Positions 45,801 to 54,743 of a stretch of DNA of 64,000 nucleotides are shown one piece after another. Source of the stretch: G965218495 sp965262785 (GTDB taxonomy: Bacteria > Bacteroidota > Rhodothermia > Rhodothermales > Bin80); contig OZ253559.1 in NCBI GenBank assembly GCA_965262785.1, positions 2,480,001 to 2,544,000 on the forward strand, given 5' to 3'. Under the pieces are notes generated by a model. The model saw nothing but the letters and a program-made list of their open reading frames with translations, was not told the DNA's origin and ran no database searches. The stretch's first letter is position 1. Each line of letters starts with the position of its first letter. The position numbers and the translations under genes were made by a program.

Positions 45801-47144
45801 ATGGCGAAGTCGCGTACGAGTCACGTCTGCCAGGAGTGCGGCTACGGCTCCCCTCGCTGGATGGGAAAGTGCCCGTCCTGCGGGTTCTGGGACACCTTTG
45901 TCGAGGAGGCTGAGCACGGCCATAGAGCCAAACAGGTTGGGCGTGCAGCCAAACCTCAATCTATGAGCTCCATCAGTGTAGGCGAGGAGCCGCGCATCAT
46001 GACCCACGTCAATGAACTTGACCGCGTGATGGGTGGTGGCATTATGCGGGGTTCCACGACGTTGGTGGCAGGTGATCCGGGCATCGGTAAGAGTACGCTC
46101 ATGTCAGAGCTTGGCCGGCATCTGCGGGACTGCACAGTGCTGTACGTGACGGGCGAAGAATCTGTGCGCCAGGTCAAGATTCGCGCCGAGCGCCTGAGCG
46201 CCGCGACGGACAACGTGCTGCTTCTGGCAGAAACCAACCTTGAAACCATCCTGCAAGCGGCCTCCGAAACAGCGGCTGACATTATCATCGTGGATTCGAT
46301 ACAGACAGTATTCAGCGAAGCAGTGCAGAGCCCACCGGGGAGCGTTGGCCAGATTCGGGAATGCGCGGCTGCGATTATGCACATGACCAAGGATATCAAT
46401 GCGTCAACATTCTTGGTAGGACATGTGACAAAGGCGGGTTTCATTGCGGGACCGCGCGTGCTGGAACACATGATGGACACGGTGCTCTACTTTGAAGGAG
46501 AGCGGCATCATGGGTTTCGCGTGCTCCGTGCGGTAAAGAATCGATTCGGCTCAACCAATGAGATCGGCATCTTTGAGATGCACTCCACAGGGCTTCGAGA
46601 GGTCACTAATCCCAGTGAAATCTTTCTCGCCGAGCGCCGGGTGGGGCAGAGCGGCTCAACCGTCGTATGCAGCATCGAGGGTACGCGCCCGGTGTTGGTG
46701 GAAGTGCAGGCCCTCGCTACACGCGCTTCGTACGGCACGCCACAGCGGACAACTAACGGGTTTGACCAGAAGCGGCTGCAGCTGCTCTTGGCGGTCTTGG
46801 ACAAACGCCAGGGATTGAGCCTTTCGGACCACGATGTGTTCGTCAACGTAGCGGGTGGCGTCCGGTTGGACGAGCCGGCCGCAGACTTGGGTGTGGCCGT
46901 TGCCGTCGCGTCATCGCTTTATGATGTTCCCGTGGATACCTGCGGAGTCCTTGTGGGTGAGATAGGATTAGGAGGTGAAGTGCGTAGCGTCAGTAAGCTG
47001 GGTCTTCGCTTGAATGAATCCTCAAAGCTCGGGTTTTTACGTGCGATAGTCCCCAAATCCAGTCTCCATGGCGTGAATATGCCGCCGCAGATGGAGGTCA
47101 CCGGAGTCCACACCGTGGGTGAAGTCTTGGACCTGTTCCTTTAG
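45801..47144 (+). CDS. radA: DNA repair protein RadA
   Basis: A 447-residue RecA-like ATPase from the ATG at 45801. The N-terminal zinc ribbon is C-x2-C...C-x2-C (VCQECGYGSPRWMGKCPSCG). Walker A is GDPGIGKSTLMS, the RadA motif VKNRFGSTNEIG is present, and the C-terminal Lon-like domain includes HDVFVNVAGGVRLDEPAADL. It processes recombination intermediates. Confidence 0.95.
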   Translation: MAKSRTSHVCQECGYGSPRWMGKCPSCGFWDTFVEEAEHGHRAKQVGRAAKPQSMSSISVGEEPRIMTHVNELDRVMGGGIMRGSTTLVAGDPGIGKSTLMSELGRHLRDCTVLYVTGEESVRQVKIRAERLSAATDNVLLLAETNLETILQAASETAADIIIVDSIQTVFSEAVQSPPGSVGQIRECAAAIMHMTKDINASTFLVGHVTKAGFIAGPRVLEHMMDTVLYFEGERHHGFRVLRAVKNRFGSTNEIGIFEMHSTGLREVTNPSEIFLAERRVGQSGSTVVCSIEGTRPVLVEVQALATRASYGTPQRTTNGFDQKRLQLLLAVLDKRQGLSLSDHDVFVNVAGGVRLDEPAADLGVAVAVASSLYDVPVDTCGVLVGEIGLGGEVRSVSKLGLRLNESSKLGFLRAIVPKSSLHGVNMPPQMEVTGVHTVGEVLDLFL

Positions 47145-47246
47145 TGCTGTCGTACCGAGGCGCAGCTGAACGGAGCGAGGCGGCGAGGTCCGAAGTTTTT
47201 GATCAGCATGAGCAATAAACCAATGAATCGTTGCGTTTAAAGGTTG

Positions 47247-47852
47247 ATGACACCGGGCATGCACACGGACCTTCCCGAGGATGAGCTGATCCGGCGCTAC
47301 CTGGAGGGCGACCAGGAGGCCTTTGGCACTCTGGTAAAGCGCCACCAAGAGCGTGTGTTCGGATTTCTACTTGGAATGGTGCGCGACAGAAATGTGGCAA
47401 ACGACCTGTTTCAGGACACATGGCTTCACGTCATCTCCGCACTGAACAAGCGGCGCGGAGCCTACGTGCATACCGGGCGCTTTGTCTACTGGGTGATCCG
47501 TATTGCCCGTAACGCGGCGCTGGATCACTTTCGCAGACGAGGTCGATGGATGGACAACGGGGCGGACGACACGTATTGGGACAGGCTGCCGGACCAGGCA
47601 CCCCTGCCGGATTTGGAGCTTTCCATGAGCGAAGATCTGGAAGTCTTGGAGCAGAGCATTGCGCATTTGCCGAACGCCCAGCGCGAAGTCGTGCTCATGC
47701 GGCAGGAAGGCCTGACCTTTAGAGAGATTGCAGAATTGACAGGGGTTTCGATCAATACAGCTTTGGGCCGTATGCGTTATGCCCTGATTAACCTTAGAAA
47801 GATGATGCAGCGGGCAGGGCATATGCCTGCTCAGTCCGCTGCGCACATCTGA
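47247..47852 (+). CDS. ECF RNA polymerase sigma factor
   Basis: A 201-residue sigma-70 family protein from the ATG at 47247 (a TTG directly before it is less likely). Region 2 is HQERVFGFLLGMVRDRNVAN with DLFQDTWLHVI. Region 4 is LPNAQREVVLMRQEGLTFRE followed by IAELTGVSINTALGRMRYAL. The neighbouring membrane protein (47867-48445) looks like its anti-sigma factor. The three secreted coiled-coil genes beyond may be its targets or sensors. Confidence 0.9.
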   Translation: MTPGMHTDLPEDELIRRYLEGDQEAFGTLVKRHQERVFGFLLGMVRDRNVANDLFQDTWLHVISALNKRRGAYVHTGRFVYWVIRIARNAALDHFRRRGRWMDNGADDTYWDRLPDQAPLPDLELSMSEDLEVLEQSIAHLPNAQREVVLMRQEGLTFREIAELTGVSINTALGRMRYALINLRKMMQRAGHMPAQSAAHI

Positions 47853-47866
47853 AAAAGCGATACGAT

Positions 47867-48445
47867 ATGGACAAGAAGCTACAACTTCTACTACATCTTT
47901 ACGGCGAAAAGGACAGTCCAGGGGAGCTCGAGGAGCTCTTGCGTGATGAAGAGTTGCGCGTGGAATTCGGGCAGCTCATGGCGACTAAGCGCGCCTTGGA
48001 GACGCGCCGTGAATTGAGCCACGCGAATATGCGGCCTGACCCGGCTGTGCTGTCACGCGTGATGCAGAGAGCTGCGGCCCGACGACCGCGCTTCGAGATG
48101 CAAAGACTGCGGGCAGGCAAACCGCACTCTAGGCGAATTCGACATCTCGTGGGCTGGCCCACGGTGGCGCTGGCCGCTGCGATCGCCGGCATTCTCTTTT
48201 GGCCTCAGGACATTCAGCAGCCATCATCCGTGCCGGGGGCAGGCGAGGCGGCTGGAATGGAGCAGTCGACCGTGCTACCGCCGTGGGACGATGGGTCGCA
48301 GCTGGTGAATGTGAACAACCACATTGAGGTCCTCAATTCGCGCAGTGTGGGAGAGACCTGGGACGAGCCGGAATTGCTCAGTCTTGACTCGTTGCCTGCG
48401 CCAGGGCCGTCAGGTGGGTTTACGCCCGCCAGCGTTTCACACTAA
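47867..48445 (+). CDS. probable membrane anti-sigma factor
   Basis: A 192-residue protein with a cytoplasmic helical N-terminal part (about 1-90, including ELEELLRDEELRVEFGQLMA), one membrane helix at about 95-112 (VGWPTVALAAAIAGILFW) and a periplasmic tail with many prolines and serines. The layout and position 14 bases after the sigma gene fit an anti-sigma factor. No zinc-binding HxxxCxxC motif is seen. Confidence 0.7.
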   Translation: MDKKLQLLLHLYGEKDSPGELEELLRDEELRVEFGQLMATKRALETRRELSHANMRPDPAVLSRVMQRAAARRPRFEMQRLRAGKPHSRRIRHLVGWPTVALAAAIAGILFWPQDIQQPSSVPGAGEAAGMEQSTVLPPWDDGSQLVNVNNHIEVLNSRSVGETWDEPELLSLDSLPAPGPSGGFTPASVSH

Positions 48446-48473
48446 CTCGCACCAATTTCATCGAGGACTACGA

Positions 48474-49298
48474 ATGAAGAAGACTTACCATGTGCTCACC
48501 CAGTGCCTGGTGCTTGCCCTGGCGATTGCTATGGCAAGACCACTGGCCGCACAGGAGTTTGCACTTGTCATAAGGGACAACACAGTCTTTATCAATGGCA
48601 AGGAAGTTTCAGAGGAGAACCTGTCGGAGCGGCTGGATTTAACGGGGCTCGATGTCGAGTTTAGTGGCCGCATTTCTTCACCGGATGAGCGGCCGGTCGT
48701 CAGGATCAACGGAGTTCTGTTCGTGATCGAGGCCGACAGGCTGGTCCCGGCCAGCCGTCCGGTTTCGATCATGACTCCGAAGCCCGGCGGAGGAGCGTTG
48801 ATCTCATTCGAGCGCGCCGTAGAATTGGGATACGACCTGCAAGAGACTACGCGCGGACTGCACGCGTCCCTTCAAGAAGTGCCGACAATAGAGTTCGTAG
48901 AGACGTTGCAACAAGCCCAGACGCAGATGGAGGAAGCGGCCGCGGCCTTGCAGTCTTTCCCAAAGATGCAGCTCAAGCAGTATATCGACGGCGTGCTGCG
49001 GGAGGACTTTGACCTGTATGAGCGCCTTGTGGAGGAGGTGGAGATGGAGCGGCAAGCGGCGCATCTGGCCGACGAAGTCAGACGCATGTCACGGGGAAAG
49101 GAGCGGAACCAGAAGCTGGAAGCGCTACGCGAACGGTTAAGCGCCATATTTGAGCGTAAGCAACATAACCGTCGCCGGGAGATTCAGCAGCTCGGAGACA
49201 AGCTTCAGAGTCTTCAGGAGCGCCTCAAGGAGCGCGAAGACGTGCGACGCGCAATCATTGAGCGCCGGCTGCAGGAGCTCTTGGGCACGCGATTCTAA
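48474..49298 (+). CDS. secreted coiled-coil protein, sigma-linked (paralogue 1)
   Basis: A 274-residue protein from the ATG at 48474 with a signal peptide (cleavage near PLAAQE). A beta-rich N-terminal module (about 28-105) with ALVIRDNTVFINGKEV is followed by a long charged coiled coil (about 135-270) rich in Glu, Arg, Lys and Leu. The C-terminus is ERRLQELLGTRF, similar to the tails of the two genes that follow. I do not recognise the family. It may be a periplasmic chaperone or stress sensor of the CpxP/Spy kind, by analogy only. Confidence 0.7.
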   Translation: MKKTYHVLTQCLVLALAIAMARPLAAQEFALVIRDNTVFINGKEVSEENLSERLDLTGLDVEFSGRISSPDERPVVRINGVLFVIEADRLVPASRPVSIMTPKPGGGALISFERAVELGYDLQETTRGLHASLQEVPTIEFVETLQQAQTQMEEAAAALQSFPKMQLKQYIDGVLREDFDLYERLVEEVEMERQAAHLADEVRRMSRGKERNQKLEALRERLSAIFERKQHNRRREIQQLGDKLQSLQERLKEREDVRRAIIERRLQELLGTRF

Positions 49299-49337
49299 TT
49301 GTTAATTCGTGCTATCCACCAACAAGAAAACTAGAAG

Positions 49338-50033
49338 ATGAAACCCTACTATCGTGCCTGCGCATTTGCGCTTCTCATGCCGCTGCTTTGGACAGCGTCA
49401 GCCCAGGAAGCAAAGCCAGACCCGGCTCTCGAGAAAGAGAGTGAAATCCAGCTAATCGAATTTACTGGGGAAGTCATTAAGTTCCTCAGCCCAGGTGACT
49501 ATGACGAATTAATAGGGTCATTGGATGCGGCCCAGCGGATCAGTTTCGACAATGGGAAGGGAACGCTTTACTTCGACAAGCGGGGCGACGATTCAAGGGT
49601 CATTCTCGTGTCGAGAAAAAGTGCGGCGGATCGTTTAGGCAAGTCGGGCCGAACTGGCATTGCGGAACTGCACTGGCTCTTGCGTGACCCTGGGTTATTC
49701 ACGGGCCGTAACTTCTCCATGAATAACAATCGTGCGAGCTCTGTCGCCAAAAGCGCGGAGCTGTTAAAGCTGGAATCCAGAGTCCGCAAGTTGAGTGAAA
49801 CTGCTCGCTCGGCCCAAGGCGATGAGTTGGAAAAGCTGGAGAATGAGCTAAGGACCTTATTGGACGAGATCTTTGACTTGAAGCAAAAGGAGCGAACCGC
49901 GGAGATTGAGTCAATGCAGGCTCGAATCGACGCGTTTGCAGTGCAGCGTGACGAGAGGGCGTCGATTCAACAAGCTATCGTTGAGCGGCGACTCGACCAG
50001 CTCTTGGGTCGCTCTTCAAAGTACGACTGGTAG
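49338..50033 (+). CDS. secreted coiled-coil protein, sigma-linked (paralogue 2)
   Basis: A 231-residue protein with a signal peptide (cleavage near TASAQEAK). A small beta-rich part (IQLIEFTGEVIKFLSP) is followed by a coiled coil (about 140-225). The tail VERRLDQLLGRSSKYDW is nearly the same as that of 52885-53631 (QRLDKLLGRSSKFDW). The two share about the same length and layout, so they are paralogues. A transposon (50065-52750) starts just after its stop and separates it from the third copy. Confidence 0.75.
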   Translation: MKPYYRACAFALLMPLLWTASAQEAKPDPALEKESEIQLIEFTGEVIKFLSPGDYDELIGSLDAAQRISFDNGKGTLYFDKRGDDSRVILVSRKSAADRLGKSGRTGIAELHWLLRDPGLFTGRNFSMNNNRASSVAKSAELLKLESRVRKLSETARSAQGDELEKLENELRTLLDEIFDLKQKERTAEIESMQARIDAFAVQRDERASIQQAIVERRLDQLLGRSSKYDW

Positions 50034-50227
50034 GCATCGAGCTCCGGAAGACTCTATTTGCGGCGGCTAACCCTACCCGTCGGCAACATTTCCGGCTTGA
50101 CAAGGTGGCCTCACGGCCGATTGCACGGAAGCCAGCCTTTCGCGCGGTGGTTGGTCCGTGTAGATAGCGTAACTAACACAGCCGCAATGCCCGACTAAGG
50201 GCGTTGATTTGGGGTTGAAGAGGCTTG

Positions 50228-50304
50228 GATTGGCAGGCGCAGCAATGGCAAAAGCTGTATCGTGCGCGTGCGTGCTTCGCAGGCACGCACCTATCCTGCC
50301 AATG
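50228..50304. repeat. nested inverted repeats within the element end
   Basis: ATTGGCAGG (50228-50236) is matched by CCTGCCAAT (50296-50304). Inside it GTGCGTGC pairs with GCACGCAC over a seven-base loop TTCGCAG. The result is a long branched hairpin in the gene-free 3' part of the transposon (50105-50391), where I see no protein. Confidence 0.65.
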
Positions 50305-50391
50305 CTTTTGCGGCATCGTGACGGTCCGTGGTCCTTATCAATAGCCCTCCCAGGTGAGCAATACTGCGGGCCTTCTTTCTGTGTTGACACC

Positions 50392-52683
50392 CTACGGCGG
50401 CCACAGTCCGTACTTCTTCTGGAGCACGGCAAACATGACAGCACAGGCCTCCAGCCGGAGGTAGCCGCGCGACATGATTTTGGCGCCAGGCGGCGGATCG
50501 CTTTTCCGATTCATGTATCCTCCCATCATGGCCAGCAGCAGAATGGCTGCAGCCAGATCATCGGGAGACGCCAGGTTGAATCCTTCGGCATATTCTCGTA
50601 GCACGCACAGCTCAATATCTGTAAACAGGATCTCGGCCGGTGCTTCCGGATCCTGGCGACCCAGTAACGTCATCAAGTGCAGGCGCCACGCCATCACCAT
50701 GTTGATGGTGATGGCCAGGTGAAGACTATCGGCCTTCTGCAAGCGCAACTCCTGCACCTTGCACACACTCTTGAGAATCCGGAAGCCGTCTTCCACACGC
50801 CAGCGTAACATGTAATAGTCGACCATTGTTACGGCCTGTGCCACCGAGGTCACCTCCGCAGTCGCGAGCAGGTACCACTGAATCGCTTTCTGTCCTTCTG
50901 GCGGGTCCGCCTCTCCAACATGTATGGCGGTGACCTTCACCGGGCCGCCCTGCTGTCCACGGGTGGGCGGAAGCATGACCGTACGGTAGCGTACCTCCAT
51001 CTGTGCGATGCGGCCCGCACGGCCCTTATGCTTGACACGGCCCGACTTCTCGCGACGGCTCAGCCGCTGTATTGCTACCTCAATGGTACCTTTGGGCGCC
51101 CCCTGGCGCATGAACTCAAACAACAACGGACCCTTTCTTCCCAGTCTCCGATTCGCCTTGGCCCGTACTAATAGATCCACCCGTCCCACTTGTTGCTGCG
51201 CGGCGAACAGGGCAAAGATGTCCGCTTCCCGATCCATGACGCAGAGTACGCGGGTCTTGCTGCTGAGGTGTGTGGCCGCCTCGGCGATGTCATGCAGTCC
51301 GTCGATCCATTGCTGCGTCTTAGCTGCGTGCTTTCCCGCTTGGGTCCTGTAGGCACAGCGCAGCACGCCCAGCGGCAACCCCTGCGCACTCAACGCCAAC
51401 GTCGTATGCAAATGCACCCCCCGTGCTTTCGCGGTGGTCTGGTTGCGCCCGATCACTTCCAAGCCCTCGCACGCAGGACGGGTGCTGTAGTTGATGTCCG
51501 TGCCGTCCTGAAGGCACAGCACCGTCTTTTCCGTGCGCATCCGCTCGATCGTACGACGGCGATGCGGCGCCAGGATATCCGCGGGCGTGGTTCCCCGCTC
51601 GTTGGCCTTCTCTATGAAGCGATAATATCCCCGTATCGCGGCACGATCGGATTTCATGGTGGCCGTTATGGACTCGCCGGGCGCTCGTGCCAATATAGTG
51701 ACACTGTTGACCAGGCGGGTAGTCCGCCGCTTATCCCCCAGCTGTGCGCCCCCAAACTCCTGCGCCGCCCAGGTCTCGGCATCCAGCCCCGCGCCAGCCT
51801 CCAGTTTGGGATACGCATCTACGTGCGCCACCCCGAGATGCTTGCGCCACCGGCGGTCCAGATCATAGACGAACACCGCCTTCTTCGTCCGGGTACACGC
51901 CTTGGTCTCGGCATGGCGACCCCGGCCGGTGGTCCTTCCCACATAGTGGAATCCCGCCGCACGGAAACAGGTCCCCCGCTGCTCAGGCCCCACGAAGGTC
52001 TCAATGACCCACGGGGTATAGCCGTAGCGCGCCGCAAAATCCACGGGCAACCGCTTGAGCACCTTCCCCAGAAGATGACTGGCCAGGTTCTTGACCTTTA
52101 CGCCTGGCCGAATTAACAGCCGGTTCAGGCCCACTACGCGCATCAGATGCTGCTGGCGCTGCGCGTGCGTCCAAGCCATCCACCGGTCACGCGGTCCCAC
52201 ATACAGGCCGGAAGCCGCAAAACCGATCGCGCCCAGATACCCGTGATCGCTCCGAAACAAATACTTTATCTGCGCGCCCGCAAACTGCCGCACCCCCTGC
52301 GGATGCTCCGCTGCCATCAGGGTGTTCCAGCGCGCACGCTGTGCCGCATCCTCCACCAACTCCAATGCCAAGCCCTTGATCTCTTTGAGCGAAGCGGGCA
52401 CATCCACTGGTTTCGGCACCGGCTGGTCCAACAGCCGGGGCGTACCGCTTGCAATGGTGCGCCTGGGCGCGGGCAACGACAGCCTGTCCTCGGATTCCAG
52501 CGTCTTGAGCGCCTTCAGACACCCGGTCTGCTGCAGATTCCCACGAGCATCACGAAAGCCGAATGCATGGCACACCTGGCGGCTGATGGCCGTACGGCTT
52601 TCACCGGTATGCGCTTCCAATGTGCGCAAAAGCCGCGCCTCAGAGGTCCGCAGCGTGCGAAGAATCTGGCTCTGCGTAAGCAT
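50392..52683 (-). CDS. IS4/Tn5-like transposase with N-terminal DruA-like (DUF4338) domain
   Basis: A 763-residue fusion. The first 70 residues look like a helical DNA-binding region (TLEAHTGESRTAISRQVCHA). Residues about 100-290 match DUF4338/DruA (KYLFRSDHGYLGAIGFAASG, then DRWMAWTHAQRQQHLMRVV and LIRPGVKVKNLASHLLG). The Tn5-type N-terminal domain follows (WAAQEFGGAQLGDKRRTTRL, about 320-370). The DDE part then has CLQDGTDINYS, VLCVMDREADIF and the Y-[RK]-x-R-W-x-VEDGFRILKS form near the end. DruA is known from Druantia defence; here it is part of a transposase and its role is unknown. Confidence 0.85.
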   Translation of the reverse strand: MLTQSQILRTLRTSEARLLRTLEAHTGESRTAISRQVCHAFGFRDARGNLQQTGCLKALKTLESEDRLSLPAPRRTIASGTPRLLDQPVPKPVDVPASLKEIKGLALELVEDAAQRARWNTLMAAEHPQGVRQFAGAQIKYLFRSDHGYLGAIGFAASGLYVGPRDRWMAWTHAQRQQHLMRVVGLNRLLIRPGVKVKNLASHLLGKVLKRLPVDFAARYGYTPWVIETFVGPEQRGTCFRAAGFHYVGRTTGRGRHAETKACTRTKKAVFVYDLDRRWRKHLGVAHVDAYPKLEAGAGLDAETWAAQEFGGAQLGDKRRTTRLVNSVTILARAPGESITATMKSDRAAIRGYYRFIEKANERGTTPADILAPHRRRTIERMRTEKTVLCLQDGTDINYSTRPACEGLEVIGRNQTTAKARGVHLHTTLALSAQGLPLGVLRCAYRTQAGKHAAKTQQWIDGLHDIAEAATHLSSKTRVLCVMDREADIFALFAAQQQVGRVDLLVRAKANRRLGRKGPLLFEFMRQGAPKGTIEVAIQRLSRREKSGRVKHKGRAGRIAQMEVRYRTVMLPPTRGQQGGPVKVTAIHVGEADPPEGQKAIQWYLLATAEVTSVAQAVTMVDYYMLRWRVEDGFRILKSVCKVQELRLQKADSLHLAITINMVMAWRLHLMTLLGRQDPEAPAEILFTDIELCVLREYAEGFNLASPDDLAAAILLLAMMGGYMNRKSDPPPGAKIMSRGYLRLEACAVMFAVLQKKYGLWPP

Positions 52684-52884
52684 GCCGCAAAGCTACACGG
52701 CATGATTTACAAAGTCAAGTCGCTAATTTGGGGACAGGGTAGGGCTAACCGTGCAGCGGCAGCGAATTGCAGCCGTCGGACCGGCCGCGGGGCCGGGCCA
52801 CAGGGCTCCGGCTCCAGCCGCGTACAGCGAACCAAACCTTGAGCCAATCGTGGCTTTCACCCAACTAGAACGGAGGAACACCTT

Positions 52885-53631
52885 ATGAAATACTACATCC
52901 GTGCTTGCGTTTTTGCGCTTTTGTTTCCGCTTTTCGGCGCGGCCTCTGCTCAGGAGACGAATGACGAGCGGCCCGCCAAGGAGAAGTCTAAGACTGTAGC
53001 CATTCAGTTGGAAGGAGGGCACATAAAAGTCTTCATGCCTAGCGATCCTGACGCAGTGGAAAAGGCTATAAGTGTAGTCAAGCGGCTCGACCTCGGCGAA
53101 GGGATGGGGTCTATAGTCGTCTATAGAGGAGATGAGGCCGGCGAAAAATATTTGCTTGAGTTTACCAGGAGTGCTCAGGCCAGCCCCGGTTTTATTGCCA
53201 CAGGGAATTTTGGCGCGGCGTCCGTCGATTTAATCGATGACACCCACTTGAATTACACCTTAGAGACCATAGAGGGCGTCAATCCGCAGATAGTTCTTTC
53301 GACCAGGCCACAGGGACTTCGAATTCGGGGCATAGGCAGCGCCAAGCAGCGCAGAGCGCTCGCTGAGTTGGAAGAACAGTCCCGTTCCTTAGGCCGCAAA
53401 GCGCGTGAGGCTGAAGGGCAGGAGCGTGAGGAGCTGGAGGAACAACTGCGATCCCTGTTGCACGAAGTCTTCGATTTAAAGGTGGTGATGCGCGTGGCGG
53501 AGGTTGAGTCCCTGCAAGAGAAGATCAATGACGCCAACGAGATTCGTGCCGAGCGTGAATCGAATCGGGACGCCATCATACAACAGCGCCTCGACAAGCT
53601 CTTAGGCCGGTCCTCAAAGTTCGACTGGTAA
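52885..53631 (+). CDS. secreted coiled-coil protein, sigma-linked (paralogue 3)
   Basis: A 248-residue protein preceded by GGAGGA as ribosome-binding site, with a signal peptide (cleavage near ASAQETN). A beta-rich region (AIQLEGGHIKVFMPSD) is followed by a coiled coil (about 155-240) and the tail RLDKLLGRSSKFDW shared with 49338-50033. The transposon upstream has probably removed it from its original operon. The 130 bases between the transposon and the ATG show no evident promoter. Confidence 0.75.
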   Translation: MKYYIRACVFALLFPLFGAASAQETNDERPAKEKSKTVAIQLEGGHIKVFMPSDPDAVEKAISVVKRLDLGEGMGSIVVYRGDEAGEKYLLEFTRSAQASPGFIATGNFGAASVDLIDDTHLNYTLETIEGVNPQIVLSTRPQGLRIRGIGSAKQRRALAELEEQSRSLGRKAREAEGQEREELEEQLRSLLHEVFDLKVVMRVAEVESLQEKINDANEIRAERESNRDAIIQQRLDKLLGRSSKFDW

Positions 53632-53652
53632 GCGTACGACCAGTCGCGTCGC

Positions 53653-53660
53653 TATCTTTG
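53653..53660 (+). promoter_or_regulatory. possible Bacteroidota-type -7 box before apt (TATCTTTG)
   Basis: TATCTTTG matches TAnnTTTG and would place a start point about 20 bases before the apt ATG at 53687. A TTG -33 element is not clear. Confidence 0.4.
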
Positions 53661-53686
53661 GCCGTTGCCCGTGATACGACGCTAGC

Positions 53687-54217
53687 ATGCAGGTAGCCGA
53701 CGCGCTGCGCAAGGCCGTAAGAACGATTCCTGACTTTCCAAAGCCGGGAGTCCAGTTTAAGGACATCACGCCGATTCTCGGCGACCCTGCGCTCTTGGAA
53801 ATAGCGGTTGACCTCTTGGCCCAGCCGTTTGCGCAGCAGACCGTTAACAAGGTGGTCGGCTTAGAGTCACGGGGCTTCATCTTCGGTCCTTCTTTGGCTC
53901 GGCGCCTCGGGGCGGGCTTTGTCCCTATTCGAAAGCAGGGCAGACTGCCATACGATACGGTTAGCGTCGCATACGACTTAGAGTACGGCACCGACATCAT
54001 CGAAATGCATGTGGACGCCTTGCAACCAGGCGAGCGGGTGCTCATTCATGACGATGTAATAGCAACGGGGGGCACGGCGGCGGCGTGCCACAAGCTTGTG
54101 GGTCAGCTCGGTGCCGTGGTGGTTGGGTTTTCTTTCCTGATAGAGTTGGGCACGCTCAATGGGCGTGCACGGCTACCCACCCATACACCATTCCATGCGG
54201 TTCTGTCGGACTGCTAG
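53687..54217 (+). CDS. apt: adenine phosphoribosyltransferase
   Basis: A 176-residue type I phosphoribosyltransferase. The PRPP-binding loop is VLIHDDVIATGGTAAA. Upstream features are DFPKPGVQFKDITPIL and GLESRGFIFG, and ARRLGAGFVPIRKQGRLPY is the family segment. It salvages adenine to AMP. Its stop overlaps the convergent ridA stop by four bases. Confidence 0.95.
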   Translation: MQVADALRKAVRTIPDFPKPGVQFKDITPILGDPALLEIAVDLLAQPFAQQTVNKVVGLESRGFIFGPSLARRLGAGFVPIRKQGRLPYDTVSVAYDLEYGTDIIEMHVDALQPGERVLIHDDVIATGGTAAACHKLVGQLGAVVVGFSFLIELGTLNGRARLPTHTPFHAVLSDC

Positions 54218-54615
54218 CTGACCGCGATGCAGGATATGGAAATCGCCGCGTCGCGCGGAAGAGCTGCGACCTGCATTGTTTCGCGGCAGGGTGGCTTATC
54301 GTCAAAGTAATTCGAGTATACCTCGTTTACCTGGGCATAGTCACTGATATCGGTTAGGTAAATTCGGCAGTGCACTACGTGTTCGTAGTTGAGAGAAGCA
54401 GCGTTGAGCAGGGCTCCAATATTCTCAAGAACCTGGCGAGTCTGTTCCGCGACACCGCCGTCAATGAGGCGTTGCGTTGTCGGGTGAAGCGCGATTTGAC
54501 CAGAGCAGAAAAGCATGCCGCCCACCTTGATGGCATTGCTGTACGGACCAACTGCCGAAGGAGCGAGCCGAGAAGTCACCGCGGTTCTTGGAGATACCGT
54601 GCGCTTGCGGGTCAT
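54214..54615 (-). CDS. RidA family deaminase
   Basis: A 133-residue YjgF/YER057c/UK114 protein. Features are GPYSNAIKVGGMLFCSGQIAL, ENIGALLNAASLNYEHVVHC, IYLTDISDYAQVNEVYSNYF, and PCRETMQVAALPRDAAISIS with the conserved Arg. RidA proteins hydrolyse reactive enamine/imine intermediates. The first 12 residues may be an over-extended start. Confidence 0.92.
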   Translation of the reverse strand: MTRKRTVSPRTAVTSRLAPSAVGPYSNAIKVGGMLFCSGQIALHPTTQRLIDGGVAEQTRQVLENIGALLNAASLNYEHVVHCRIYLTDISDYAQVNEVYSNYFDDKPPCRETMQVAALPRDAAISISCIAVS

Positions 54616-54743
54616 AAGAGTTGAAATTCTGCCCTGGGGATACCCAAATTCCGCAATCAGACAGGTAAATTCAAACGAAAATTTTCAAAAGAACGGCCGA
54701 TACTTTGCCCGATTCATGGGTATAACCGCAAAACTGCACCCTT

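Larger units (their letters stand above)
50065..52750 (-). mobile_element. IS4-type element with DruA-fused transposase, approximate ends
   Basis: The transposase gene at 50392-52683 defines the element. Imperfect inverted ends are proposed at 50065-50105 and 52710-52750, matching 26 of 41 positions in blocks (CCCTACCC and CTTGAC in both). No clear target duplication is seen beyond GCGGC. The left border lies about 30 bases after the stop of the upstream gene. Ends are uncertain. Confidence 0.5.
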
